DNA of 64,000 nt from Coprinellus micaceus (Eukaryota > Basidiomycota > Agaricomycetes > Agaricales > Psathyrellaceae). The stretch lies in NCBI GenBank assembly GCA_951394405.1, contig OX596336.1:186001-250000 (forward strand), in the 5' to 3' direction. Below are positions 23,291 to 36,228 of this stretch, piece by piece. Numbering within the stretch: the stretch's first letter is position 1; every line of letters begins with the position of its first letter. The position numbers and the translations under genes were made by a program. The notes beneath the pieces were generated by a model. That model made no database searches. It was not told the DNA's origin and worked only from the letters and a program-made list of their open reading frames with translations.

Positions 23291-24415
23291 CGATGGTTTG
23301 TTACCAGTTAGTTATATACTATACCCAAGCTGACTTGCTTTCCCGTCGATCTATCGATCTATGCCAGGCGACAGACTCCACCGTATACTTTGTAATGTGC
23401 GTGTTTCTGACCTTGAGGTGTCGATTGCGTGACCCCACGCTGACCGTCCTCCACTTCCATCCAGAATCTTTGGTACGTCTCCCGTGCATCTTTACGAAAA
23501 AGAAAAAAAAAAACGATGATAGAAGCGCCACGCTAGCTCTACTCCTTTCTAACTGCATGATCTTTCAATTCGGGCCCCCTCTCTCTCCCTCATCTTGATA
23601 ACCCCCTCTACTACCACATGCTGCATCCTTGGATCCTACGTTTTTTTGAACGTTGGGTCACACGACGCGACTAGCCGCTATGGTGGTGAACTTTGCTTCC
23701 CCGATGAAATGACGAACATGGCGATCAGCGAGTATATGGGCCCTGGACCGACTCAATGAATCCCAGTCCGTGATGCGAACGTAGCCATTGCTAGTGCCTT
23801 CTTTGGAGTTGGGAAAACATATCGGCGAGAATTAGGAGAAATATTGGCCTGCTTTTCGTTCGTCATGACCTAGGTTAGTACTGCGCCCACACCCCCACTC
23901 CTTCGTGACTCATGTACCCAAACTGAACGTATTGCAGTTCTAATGACCCCCACCTTTCCTTCCTGGGCCCCTCACAATAAATGCCTCGTTACTGACTAAA
24001 ATGTCCCGGTCGAAGAAAAATGACGCAGCTAGGTGCGCAGTCATAACTCATTGTCCGGCCGGAAATGAGTCTCTTGCTATCACTTCCGACCCACAGTGAG
24101 TCTCTTGCTATCACTTCCGACCCACAGTGAGTCGGATGACATCGCGTAAACAGCGAGTCCTGTTGGCGATCCCACACCAAGCTGCGGCTGAAATGATGAG
24201 CGTTTTCATCTGCATCCCAAGCAGCAATGGCGAGGGTTCTATTCAAAGACCAGTGCGAATTTTGAGTTGCAACCGCAGCTCCGCCATCCGCCACCGGAAA
24301 ATAATGCCACTTTTTTCGAAGTCCCTACAGGGGATGTGGCAGGGGTACTGGCGTAGGCGTTCTGACTCAACATTGCCTTTGGTAGCTGCGTCTTCTTGAC
24401 TCCCCTTTGCGCGGG
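23291..24415. other. Intergenic with a short tandem repeat
   Basis: Contains possible 3' exons of the preceding gene, an A-rich run near 23500, and a two-copy 31-bp direct repeat at 24067-24128. No gene was recognised. Confidence 0.4.
24067..24128. repeat. Two-copy 31-bp tandem repeat
   Basis: A 31-bp unit beginning GAGTCTCTTGCTATC occurs twice head-to-tail without mismatch. A third partial start (GAGTCGG) follows. Confidence 0.9.
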
Positions 24416-24423
24416 TTATAAAG
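24416..24423 (+). promoter_or_regulatory. Possible TATA box
   Basis: TTATAAAG lies 117 bp upstream of the ATG of the DUF6698-like gene, in a GC-balanced context. Confidence 0.4.
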
Positions 24424-24539
24424 CCAGGAGGGCTCGTGTTCCTTGCATCATATCCCCTCCGACCAGAGACCTAGTCGTATGTGATCACAGACTCCGCCTC
24501 TAGCTTACAACTCTAATTTCGCACGCAGGGTCGCCCACT

Positions 24540-26094
24540 ATGGCTAATAATTTGAACGCAAATTCGTCCAAGGAGAACCAACCCCCTGTCACTGGTGGGG
24601 GTCGCAAAAGACCTTCTGATCCTGAAGGCTTTAGTGCCCTCCAGTGGGGTCCGAAACAGAAACAGTGAGTATACTAGTTTCTGAACATGCCCGACAGATT
24701 GCTCACAGCTTATAGAGTTCGCACAGACCCGTTGGTAGGCCACGGTCGCCACTTCGGCAGGACGATAAGAACTTTCTGCCGCATACACACTCTCATTACA
24801 GGCGGCTTGGGTAGAGCCATGCAGCTTGAACTTGGCCGCATTACCGAGGAAGACCTCTCTCTTAGGTTGGTCGGATTAGTCGCCCAGTATCTCATAACCG
24901 CCTCTTGGCTAACAATGCGGTGATGTCCAGTGAACGCGCGGAGCAGCGTCTCTACACAAGTCTTTTAAAGCTGTCGCCCGGGCTAGAAGAGCGGCTCAAT
25001 ACCGGGTCAGATCAAGACCTACACTACGTCGCTGACATGGTGAGTCTGCGACCACACCCTGAGCAGCACCCGCGCTGAAAAGTAGCCGTTTTAGATAACC
25101 AAGGGTATTTCCTCGGCGCGATCTGACGATACGAAGTCCATCAAGGCCGCAGTCGTGGATTGGATTACTCCCAGCAAGCGAATTCTTTCGCCCCCAATCC
25201 AACGAAACATCAAAGATAACCGAGGGTTCCACCATCCTCGCACTGGAGAGTTGCTCTGCCCCGTAAACTTCGATTGGAACGATGAGAAGTGCGTATTGTT
25301 CCACTTAAATTGCTCATCTCCTTACTGTGCTTGCAGAATCAGACGAGACCTAGCCAGTGGTGCACTTGTCCCCTCTGGAGATCTTTGGCCTCGGTTTATC
25401 TATCGCCATTTCGAGTATAATCCGCAAGACCCGTGGGATGGCCTATTGCGAAGCTCGCTGTTGGTAATGGTGGGTTCTGTGGACTGTTGGCCCCCCTGGT
25501 GACTCACCACCCGCACTCGAGCAGGCATATAAGCACGTCTTCACGTCTCCAAGCTCCGTACACGGAGGCGCCAGCAAAGCCACTCGGTCCAGTAACGCCC
25601 GAATCCATGGCATGACTGCCGTGACGATCCCATCTATCGCTTACATCGCTACACAGGTATAGTCATGCACTTTCTTAGGCAAGCGTTTAAAGGCCTTGGA
25701 GACTGACCTGGGTATAGGTCCGCTTCGCGTTAAACGACTCGCCCACATTCTGCCGAACGGACCATGCGACAGACTCCCAATATTTCTACGACCTCATCAT
25801 TGACCTGCTGGAGGATGAAAGCGAAGAAGTGGAAGTACAAGACCTTCTAAATTGGTGGAACCGGTACGTACTTCCGTGCCTTTTGGTGTCAATCGAGGAC
25901 CATCCTGACCCATCGTGAATGTTAGGCAAGTCTTTCCTACACAGATCACTCACACTCGCTCGGTGCATGGCGAGTCCGTGATCGCAAAGATAAAGGAGAG
26001 GAGGCGCCTCATAAATGAGGGGATTTGGAATACGCGCCTAGGCAGCGAGATTTCAGCTGCTCCTACTGGCACAACCGTGACACCCTCAGAATAA
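24540..26094 (+). CDS. DUF6698-like fungal protein, intact
   Basis: Eight exons (24540-24664, 24716-24865, 24931-25039, 25095-25288, 25337-25469, 25525-25656, 25718-25863, 25926-26094) join without any frame break to 385 aa. The family pattern as I know it is seen in order: a charged N-terminus with KENQPP; HGRHFGRTIRTFCRIHTL near residue 48; an LSPGLEERL segment; ISSARSDDTKSIKAAVVDW; GFHHPRTGELLCP; an FEYNPQDPWDGLLRS block; KATRSSNARIHGMTAVT; and a C-terminal LLEDESEEVEVQDLLNWWNR. This order matches the basidiomycete DUF6698 family, whose function is unknown. No signal peptide or membrane helix. The name is from memory of the family's conserved blocks; the gene model itself is strong. Confidence 0.8.
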
Positions 26095-28150
26095 GGCGTC
26101 CAAATCGCAACCCCGCGGTACCGTTTTCCATCCCATTTGGTCTCCGTATCTCGAAAGTTTGTTCCGACTTCTGCAGTCCTGTATATGTCTCCTCAATAAA
26201 TCACTGCTCTAGAATGAATCTTCTTTCTTTAAGATGGGTGGTAGAGCATTGAGGCGGCCGTAGGAGGGCTGCCCGGGCCATCATGAGAAGGTGTCGCCTT
26301 GCCGGTGTTTGTTAGGCGCCCAACGTCCGAGCGAGTCGGACGGGCCACTGAGTCCAGACTCTGATGCAATCACACCTTTCGAGCAACCAAGATCAGATGT
26401 GTTTCGCCCAACTTGAGCTCGAACACTCTCCACTTCAAGTTCTTTCTCGTTCCCCTCCTGTGCGCACACCGTTTGACATTTAGGGTTATTGGTTGGGTGG
26501 CTCGGGTAGGGGAGTACCTTGGAAGGACTTGTGTGATCGTGCTCTTCAGACTGACTTCGCGCCTGCAGACTCTTCTTCGCACCCACATCTTGAATTCGAC
26601 CTTCTGTCTGTTCCGAGCTGAATTGCCGAAATTCCTGGAAGGGGGAGGGGAGGACAGTCGGGTTTCATGTCTGACCAAGGAGGAACCGTGATCTACCGGC
26701 GACGCTAGTTGGATGAGATGAACCTAGACAGTGCGCTTTACCCGACCACATGAAAGGACGGAAGTTAACTTCTCTTCCAGAGGGACAAATTCTCTCGGGG
26801 TAGCCGGGTCGAGCTTGTGGCACGATGGCCGAAATTCACCCCTATCATCATCGGCCACAGCAAAATGAACGGCAATTCGTGCTTTGAGACCTTTGACAAC
26901 CGGACCGTCGTTAATGTATGTTCACCCCGTTACCTCCAACAAGCTCCCATTTACTTGAGGGGACGGTTCAGTGAGGGGTCGACTAGTTGGGTATAGCTTC
27001 CCGCGGAATACTACTATCTCCAGGAAACTCATGTCAGCCCGCCAGCGTATCCGTAATATCAAGTCTCGAGGCTAGTCCTAAATCCACCATCATTCAGGCT
27101 CTTTTTCTAACCATAACGTCTTAGATATCAGCTCACCGCAAAGCACGTGCCTTGGGCTCCAAGTAATGCGAGATCGACAGCACCTACCTCTGCTCAGCCG
27201 GACAGCCCGCCTTCTCCTGTCGGTCGTACAACGCTATCTCCCTGTTTTCATCCCTGTGCGTCATGTAGGCATACCGTCGTGACGACCCTTACATTTCGTA
27301 TCAGTGTGTTTGAAAACAGGGCTGTGATCTACGCCCACCGGTTTCCCTCCCACAGGGCGGAATGAACGGCGAGTTCTTTCTTCGTAATGGGACTGAGTAG
27401 CGTGGAGGTAATGAAGATCCTCAGAAATTTATTCTCAGCCGTTTTCAATAAGCACTACTAACACTAACACGCTTTCGAGGGTCGTGATCCCCCTCTGACG
27501 GACACAAGGATAGCGACCAACGACTCCAATGTGGTTGTCCATGGTCAAACAGCCTGGGAATGTGGATAGCTTACTATGAGCTGAAAGCAGTTTCCAGTTT
27601 TCGACCGTCGACTGGACGCTGACTGTCGATCAGCGAAGGTCACCGAACTTTCTATATCTCGACGACCGAATGAGGGCGTGGGGTCGCCACCCGTCTCTCG
27701 ACGCAAGTCAAGGCGCTGGGATTTTGTATCCCAATCTTACACGCCATCTGGAATGCCCTTTCATTCTACCTATGCTGTGAGTGCTTGATGAGAGGTCTTT
27801 CAACCACTCGTCCATGCAGCTCGACTCGCTCGGACCTGCTCCAAATAGGGCGGGAAAAGCCTATCGCGGGCTACTAGCCGGACCAGGTTGACGCAGAAGG
27901 CTCGCAGAGCCCTGTGACAAATGCGCAGACCGTGCTGCGCGAAATTACTGCGTGCTGGAAGTACATCACGAATGACTTGGTTGCGAGACGAGGGTATGGT
28001 GACTGGAGATCATTTACAATCTCATACTGAGTCACCCTTGTTGAAATCAAGTCACTCCTCGTCGCCGCAGAACCTGTCTATCATCTACTTAAATACCAGC
28101 CCCCCCGAGCGCACTTTACGAACCATAGCGCCCAGCCTCCAAAGCAGCAT
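26095..28150. other. 2-kb gene-poor stretch
   Basis: Short frames only, for example 26370-26691 on both strands, which shadow each other. No known domain or splice-consistent chain. Confidence 0.4.
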
Positions 28151-29327
28151 ATGGACTACCCTCGCCATTCCCTGAGGCAAAGCCCTCTCCCATCTGCAAT
28201 CCTCGCGCATTTCATTCGACAAATTCAAGCTCACCATTGTCGCACTCCTGGGCGTACCCCGCTCCCCCTTCACTACGACTCCGCTACTCAGTCCCTCAAG
28301 GAATTTGCCTGGTATGACAAACACTCAATGAACTCTGCATTTCATGAGCTAAGTCCTCTGTGATTAGGCCTGTTGATCATGAAACAGGCCAGCGGATTCC
28401 CCCCAGCGTGCTGGAATCGTACCGTAGAACGCACCACTTCAGAGCACCCAGTTGCTTATGCGCCTTCCTGGACAACACCGACTATAGCGAAGCTCGAATT
28501 GGCGTTGTTCGAGTCACGAGGGGGCTCGGGGACGGAACTTACGATTCGATCTTAAACGGCCAATATGTCGCTGTGTGCGACCGCGAACGTTGTGGGTATT
28601 CGCGTGAGTACCTCTTCCTTCATCTTCCCAATGGAGGATCTCATTCGGATTTTGACTCGGACAGTCTGCCTTGAAACCTTCTATGCGATAAATGGCATTA
28701 AACTGAAGACATATGCCAAGCGGGGTGCGCCGTTCCATCTCTCCCAACAATTTGAGTCTGACCGATTGGATTCGCCTGTCTCAGTTACGCAGCTCCCACC
28801 CCAGGAGCTCAATTACATAACGGATTTGCAAGGACCGGTTCCTCGTCGTGGACAGGGTTTACTGCAAATGATCAGGGAGCCAACAATCAGAAGCAGGGGC
28901 CGCTTCAGTTAGTACTCTCGATATCTCGATGCTTTGGTTGCCTTGCTAACCTTTTTACTGTGAAGATTTCCCCTGTGTTGATCCCGAAGTTCCCAGGGAC
29001 GCAAGACACGCTTTAATGACCTCGCTCGTCTACGGGATGGAAGAAGACACCTTCTGGGAGACCTTTGTACAGTGCTTCGGATGCAAGGCCATCATGCTTC
29101 GGATGGGAATGTTTTCGACTCACCGTTGCGGCGTTGTGAGGGGTATCCGACCATCCAGTCCTGAGCCATATGACCGCGGATCGAGGAGCTGGGCGGGAAT
29201 TCGCTTGACCAGGACTCAAGGGGATGCCCCAGAAGTTCGGCCTTTTACCTCCCTCTCCAGGGCCAGCAGCCTGGCTCCGACCGAGATCGCTACGGACGTC
29301 GATACCGACGAGGGGCTTCTCTCGTGA
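28151..29327 (+). CDS. Cys/His-motif protein, copy D (four exons)
   Basis: Exons 28151-28311, 28368-28603, 28665-28907 and 28966-29327 join in frame to 333 aa, with introns of 56, 61 and 58 bp. Exon 2 contains HHFRAPSC, ARIGVVRVT, YVAVCDRERCGY and so a CDRERC pair. Exon 4 contains TFWETFVQCFGC followed by THRC, a C-x2-C-x12-H-x-C motif close to the C-x2-C-x11-H-x-C of copies A and B. The exon 2 region is matched by the decayed copy at 8.4-9.3 kb. The tail after the motif is Ser/Pro/Asp-rich. I infer a metal-binding protein of a basidiomycete-restricted family. Function is unknown, and its relation to copies A and B rests mainly on the Cys/His motif. Confidence 0.7.
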
Positions 29328-32300
29328 TGGTTGACCTCTGCGAGCTGCCTGGCTCTGTGAATTTGCAGTATCTACCCGATTCATGTGTACGCGCATTCGA
29401 ATATCTGAGACATATATGCCCCAACCGCCGAGTCCGAGTCCAGTGCAGGCCAAATCTGAATGCATCGAGCAAGAACGGCACAGAAGAGTATCGTGCGTTG
29501 GCATCGGCATATATGGTCACGAAACACGACTTGTTCTCTCCACCCATGCAATCAGACGATCTAGCAAGTAGGATCGTTGAACGGCGTTGCCCAATTCTCA
29601 CTTAAAGGCCGGCATGCCGTTCTCGACCGCCCCACGCCCGGAACGTAGGGAGTTGGTTGGTTCACAGCTCGAGTCCACGCCAAGCACGATGTAGCACCGT
29701 CTCTGCCGTGCACGGGTCGTCCAAATCTGGCTCATGACGTGGTCAGGACTGGAGCGCCAGGATCCACCCTGCAAACCTCATGTGCGTTCCCGGCCTCATC
29801 TGTAGCATCGAATTATCCAGGTCCCTTTGTTATTTGGATTACATATACCTAGTGTAGGGATCCGACAGAGGACCAGGTCGTGAAAGCTGAAGGCCACAGT
29901 CGGGAGGCTTGTCTGGACGGCACTACGAAATGATAATTAGCCGACCGAGAACCGGGCGACGTTGTTGCCCTCCCTTGGATGGGTTTCCCTCTCGGCTATG
30001 TCGCAGTATCATTCCCCTGGCTCGTCTCGACTGGCTCACTTGGGATCACTCACTCACGCCTTACCTCATTCTCGAGCAGCGCCCCGAACGGAACTTCCCT
30101 TGCAGGTTGGACTTTTATTGGACTTCTATGTGGGAGTAAGTTTTAGAGCTCCTCAGCGAACGGGAAGCAATGGTTAGTGGGTGCTCGATACATCTTCGCT
30201 CAGTGGGTTGGATGCTCTCCCTCACATATTCTCTTGCGGATACACACACTACTCTGTTTCTGTTGTGTGTTCGTCCCTCGGAGTGCAGAGCGTTGTTTTT
30301 GGCCGACAAGGCGCGCCCAAAGGCCTCCAACCATGTGTCACGCCACCTCAATTCACCTGCGTTGTGAACGCTTCACAGGTAGTTCCATGGTGGGGTTGCT
30401 GAAACTGATTGTTCAATTAGGGACAACCTAGGACGATTCAATACCGACGACTGCGACCCTAGCTTCTGCCCTTAGAGTTGACGTGGTAATGTGATGCGAT
30501 TTACCGCGGCTCAAAAGGTTGGGAGCCTCACATCCATGGAAAGACCTAACATCATTGTGCTTCTGATAGCCCTGATATTGACCTGGCATACCGTCAGGGA
30601 GTTCATTCACGGAGCAACCCCAAAGTATCGATAGCCAAAGTTAACCCGCGGTCCGGTTGGATTTTGAGTTTTTCATGCTCAGACGAAGGTCTTGACAAAC
30701 CCATGGCAAGGCAGCCCGTCAGCCTCTACTGCTTGTAACTCCCATTTTGCGAAAGCTACGGCTCTCCTGTGAATTCGGGTTTGCATGGATGGTCCGTCCA
30801 CGAGGACCCGGAGGTATTGCTTGCAATCAAGTGACTTTCGTCAACACCGAGAGGGAAGCGTCGGCATTGCGAGATAGCCCCGGAAAACTTGTCAGGACCA
30901 GCTCCCTTTGTCCTTGCTCTTCGGCCCATGAGCGGGTCAGGACAACACGTCATAGGGCGCTCACCAACTGCGGCTTTTCGAGACGGAGGACATTCGGAAT
31001 GAACAAACCCAGAGCCTGAGGCTCCTGGGACCCATCAGCCCGTTGTGAATGCCAGACGGGCCTCTCCTCTGAAACATCCACCAGGAGACCTATGGTGGGT
31101 TATAGGGTTGAACGGATGGTGAAAATATCTTACGTCACGCAGGGTCCGAGCCACGGGCCAAAGGTAGTGGCCAAGCTCAGTGTACGCGACACAAAGACCA
31201 CGCCCTCGCCAACAATGCGGGCTTGAGGCGTCCTCCGATCTCAAGGTGCAACGTACCCCATAAGCCCCGCCCAAAGTGGCCCAATAGGGCAAACTCTGTG
31301 GACGAGGGGAGAGGTTCAGGGAGTAGCGCCCGCCGGAGCGCTCGGCTGAATTTAAACTTCCGACCCATCCGGTGGCTCGGACAGAGTTTGCCCGTGTGTC
31401 ACTTTGTGGAGGAAAAGTGTTCGACCGTACAGAGAGTTTCGGGAATGCGGACCTGCTCTGGCACCAGAATGAGGCGAATTTGAGGACCCAAGAAGACCAA
31501 CTACCGGCCCATCGTGACAAGGCCAAACACCAATATGCAGGGTGAGGAGCAAGAGGCCACCAGCCCAGCTGCTACCCAGAAACGTTGGTGCATCAGTCGA
31601 AACGACCTACGCAAAATCACGGCGATCTGTTGGCATGCACCGACACCCCACCCACTGGCATGCTCCAGAGGCTGCATGATTGTATTTGGTATATTGTATG
31701 TGAAATGCCAGCTGGTTGGCGGATGCATCTCGAGTCACGGGTGACAGATGACACGATATATCACCCAGTGGAGTCACAGCACATCAGTGTCTAGAAGTTG
31801 AACTCCCACAGCAAGCACCAGTACAGCTGGTAGCCTGCGTTGCGCAGCTAACTGATCGAGCCTTCGCGCGACCTCGGCCTATCCAAACGCGGAGCTTGCA
31901 GATTCAAAGGCATGGGCCCAGAGACAGCGGTCCCCAGACTAGCTCCGATGGAAGCGCGCAAAGCGACCGTAAAACTCCAGAGCCCGAGGTGACTAAATGA
32001 AGAAAATCCTTTTGCCTTTACACATTGTTCGCCTCTGTGGGCATTTCTGCTTGCTTCTGCTTTTGGAGAACAGACAAATGCGGTGGAGTTCAAGTAGCAA
32101 TGGCCAGGTGGCGCCCACATACCTTGGCGAGTCCGTCTACGCGAAGAGCATCGAACGCCCCACTCGTTGGCCCTCCTCAACGGAGACGCCTCCGATACAT
32201 CAGTCTGAGCTCAGTTCTACATATTGTCACGTTCAGATACCTGACGCAGAGACTACAGTTGGATCCTGGCGACGGCGTAGGCTGCTCCCGCGGACCATCC

Positions 32301-34555
32301 ACCGAACGCGACATCCCAATGCCTTGTTGGGGGTTATTTCTGACAATGTGGCGGATGCTCAGACTGATTTGGTATCTTATAGAATGCGGCTGGGTTCAAC
32401 CTTGTCTCGTGTAGAGTTTACTATGCGGCGAGGGGTTCTTGACAATCCTTAAGTCTGTCAGAGCAGATAATGCTAGATAAACTGCGGCGCCAGAATGTTG
32501 GACATGACAGGAAAGAGAGCCTCGATCATACCGTATAAGGCCTTGTCGTTCGGCCATCAATCCCATGATGAGGCAGACATTGGGTAGGCAGTCTATTAAT
32601 AGAATGATAGATAGGCGCCCGTTCGGCAGTGCGGCACTGACACCCCGTCGACACATCGTGAACATTTCGCTTGTCATCAGCGCGATGGGAGGGCAGCCGC
32701 GAAGAAGCGCTCAAAAGCTGAGCATATCAGTTTTGGCGATGTTGAGCAAACTGGAACACTTTGGGAGATGCAGTTCGCTTTGCGTCATGTCGAGGTGGTT
32801 TGTCAAGCGGAATCCGATAAGGGTGCCCGTTTTCGGGGTTTGCGAGTGCTCGATCTGAGGACTTCCGATGAGGGTGGGTTGCGGGGGTGTTTGCACATCG
32901 GGCGGTACACCCGGCATGCGCGGATCCCATGAATCCCACCCCTTGCCTGATGATTAGGGAGAGGCTTGTCCCCGGCCAGACCTTCGTGATAGAAACTGTC
33001 CGATGGAAATTGCGCAGAGTGGGGTGAGTGTCATTTCCAAACCCCAGTTCAGCAAACTTATGAGCGCCTGACTCTCCTTTAGAAATGACGCGCCGACCCA
33101 GGTCGGATCCATCACGGAACATCTACTCTCGGTGAATCTATTGCTCGAAGTGGGTAGTGAACGGAATGATCCTCAAAACATCAGACGTCAGCCACACGCA
33201 AGGGGCGACAACTCACATGGAGTGGACTAAGTCACGATGGTGAGTACGGGCCCCGAGAATCCGTGAAATAAGCATCCATGGGACCGTTAACGATGGCGTA
33301 GACTTCGAGCCATGCAGGAACGTCCGTATCCAAAGGAAGGATCTCGTATTTGTCTCATCGACATCCAAGCGGGAGTGTGGATGGGTGGAGCTCTATTTAG
33401 GAATAAAGCCAAACTCGAAGAAGCCCTGTCAATACAACAGAGAAAGCATCGTGCGCGTAGGCGAAACCGCATGATCCACTGTTGTGTTGGGAGCGTTCCT
33501 CTATTCATGGGAGATTTACTTAGGCTTCCCATTTACCACAACACCGGCAGCCTGCATCCAGACAGTCCTTCCTTTGTTTGAGGGCTGCAGGCATGTCGCT
33601 TCCCCTTTGTGTTGAGCGTATCGGCGTTTGCCGCCGGTTCTGTGATGGGAGGTTGCCACGTGGGAAGGAAGACCTCGCGTGTTGGAATTGCCTGCTCCTT
33701 CTCCTGCTCCGTCACGACATCGCCGCCTTCCCCCCGTTCGAGCAAACACTCAGCCCTCAGACCTTTGGGACGGCGTCGAGTCTTATGGCATGGTGTCATG
33801 CAGGATCTCCTACCTTGAGGCCGGATCAGCACGATCGACTGATAGTTATCATGACGATCTACTAGACGGCTAACGGCAACCCTACGATTTCAGGTTTGGG
33901 GTATGTGGTCACTCGCATACCATCCCCGAGATAAATCCTTGTTAACTTCTTTCTAGAACGGTGATCTCAGGTCGCCCTAATTAGTCGCCCGTCCAACCCG
34001 GCGTTCATCACATCAGCGCCGAGTCTGTCCATTGCGCCACCCTCGCTCTTCCTCTGAAACTCCTTCCTGAAATCGAACAAGAAAGCACTGTATACTCACC
34101 TTCACTATACTTATCGACTCATCACTTCGACATCACGTACTCGCCAGAAATTCAACCCAAATCAATTGGGCCTCACATGTGAACCGTCTTCTTACTCTCA
34201 TACCGCCCCTTCTGATGTGATATTTGAAAGTCGACACTACACCACGCCCAACGGGGTATACGGGCATACTGCAAACTGAACAACGCACATATGCCTCGCG
34301 CCATTTCGATGCGTTCTGTGGCTCAAGGCGGTAGGCTCGCTCTCACGTGAAGCACCCGAGGTTTCTGCTCCGCTTGGAGTGCGAGGATTCACGCCCCATT
34401 CATTCGGTAATCGTAGAGCCGAATCCAGGTCTTTGGTCCCCATAGTATCCTCGACATCAGGGATGACCGAGGCGCTATCTCACTTCGATCTATTTGACGT
34501 GCATCCACAACGTGCATGGGGTCTCGTGAGGCTCTGCTCGATAGCTCGTCTGAGG
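29328..34555. other. 5.2-kb gene-poor stretch
   Basis: The longest region without a gene I can support. Frames at 30170-30431, 31997-32452, 32711-33122 and 33312-33581 were examined. None shows a domain, signal peptide plus cysteine pattern, or splice-consistent extension that I trust. It may contain decayed mobile DNA or species-specific genes. Confidence 0.4.
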
Positions 34556-34563
34556 TATATATA
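34556..34563 (+). promoter_or_regulatory. TATA box of the tyrosinase gene
   Basis: TATATATA lies 53 bp upstream of the tyrosinase ATG, at a spacing plausible for a core promoter with a short leader. Confidence 0.5.
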
Positions 34564-34615
34564 CATCCTTTCGGGTGGTGGGTTTTACTCGTCAAGGCGG
34601 TCCCACTTGCCCAAG

Positions 34616-36228
34616 ATGATATCTGCTCAGATCTTCCTCACTTCTGCTCTGCTCGCCCTTGCTCTGCCCACTGTCTCGACGCCACTTTCTGGACCTTCTG
34701 GTCGGGCTACCTGTGGCTACGAGGTTGACATATCCAACCCTCTCCTCCCGTTCCTCGACTATCCAGCCTTCCGCGACGCTGCTTCAGACGCTGTCGCTGC
34801 TTTGGAGGAGTTCTCCGCCACTGGACGTGCTCCTGCCAAGCAAGGCGACGCGCTTACCTGTGATCGGATCCGGGTGAGGAAAGAATGGAGGCAGCTCGCC
34901 CACGACGAGAAGAAGGCGTACATCCTGGCGGAGAAGTGCCTCATGAAGGCACCGAACTATGGTCTGACCGCCAACGAGACCTATACCCTTCGCGACGGAT
35001 TAACTGGGGTGAGCCTCCACCCACCGATGCGTTCATGAGAACGATCACGCTTACTGTTCTGTCACACGTTCTCCACCGGTGTAGGCCCACGCTCAAGGCT
35101 TCACCCGATTCCACGCTGGTGCGAAGTTCCTCATCTTCCACCGCTGGTTCGTCTGGATGCACGGGAATGCCCTTGAGAAAGTGTGCAACTACACTGGCCC
35201 GGTGCCGTAAGTCCTCAGCCACCTCTATCACATGCCACTAGTGCCTAAACGCTTAACTAGGTACTGGGACTACACGCTCGACTCTGAGAAAGAGAATCCA
35301 TATGACTCCCCTGTCTTCTCAACTGATCCCGAGATCGGTTTCGGGGACGGTGGGTCAGTCGCTATCAACGAGCTCGGTGGAAGGGCTGGTGGATATATCG
35401 TCGAAAACGGAGCGTTTGCGGGCTATAGGGTGGGTATTCTTCTTCGAGGGACGTTCAACATACCAACGAATCTGGCTTGTCCCCTTCCTACTCTATAGCC
35501 CAACCTCCCTCAACCGCACTACCTTGTGCGCAACTTTACTCCCGATGCTCTTTACAATCCCGACAACAAATACGGTGTGGGGCTCAAGAATACCTAGTGC
35601 GTCCTTTTCCGTGCATTCTCCGCCCCGTGAACTGATTCGTAGACCTTTTACTCACAGCAATAAGGCGGCCCGCGATCGCGTTCTCAGTGCGACGAACTTC
35701 TGGGACTTCGAGACCAGGATCGATGGTCTGGACGAGCCCGCGTTCCGTAGCTTGCACAACAGCGTCCACTTCATGATCGGCGGTGACGCCCAGAGCTTCA
35801 ACTGGTATGTGCTTTGCCCCCCACCACCTAAACGGCGCCGTGGCCTAACGATGGCACGATCAGGTTGGATGAAACCCCTTGGAACGGCAGGGAAGTCTTT
35901 GGCGCCAATGACCCGCTCTTCGTACGTCAATATATCTTTTCGCACCAACGCTAGTCTCACCGTCTCTCAGTACCTTCATCACGGAAATGTCGATCACGTC
36001 TTTTGGGAGTGGCAGAACAAGGCGGAGTTCAACCAGTTCGATTATAGTGGGCGAGAGGGCGCTCCAGATAGCTTCTGTGATGCTGTCCCTACCAATAGTG
36101 TGTACCATCGCCATCATTCCTGCTCGAGCTTGATCTGACGTGCCATCCTAGACATGGGCCCTGATATTCCCGTGGCCTTGGCTCTCAAGACCGAGTGGTA
36201 CCCCCAGTGCTATACCTACGAATACTGA
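34616..36228 (+). CDS. Secreted short tyrosinase / catechol oxidase-like enzyme
   Basis: A seven-intron model in frame throughout gives about 396 aa. Residues 1-22 form a signal peptide (MISAQIFLTSALLALALPT). A conserved Cys and the RVRKEWRQL...EEK-like segment precede the copper sites. CuA histidines are seen in AHAQGFTRFHAG and FLIFHRWF. CuB is formed by LHNSVHFMIGG and, after an intron, FYLHHGNVDHVFWEW. YWDYTLDSE follows CuA as in the family. The size and the lack of a C-terminal lid domain fit the short secreted fungal group rather than the classical cytosolic mushroom tyrosinase. The expected reaction is copper-dependent oxidation of phenols or catechols with O2; whether it has monophenolase activity cannot be told. 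The last exon starts in phase at MGPDIP and ends CYTYEY. Confidence 0.9.

Noticed and set aside
24061..24130. 31-bp repeats as a CRISPR-like array
   Set aside because: There are only two directly adjacent copies without spacers, in a fungal genome.
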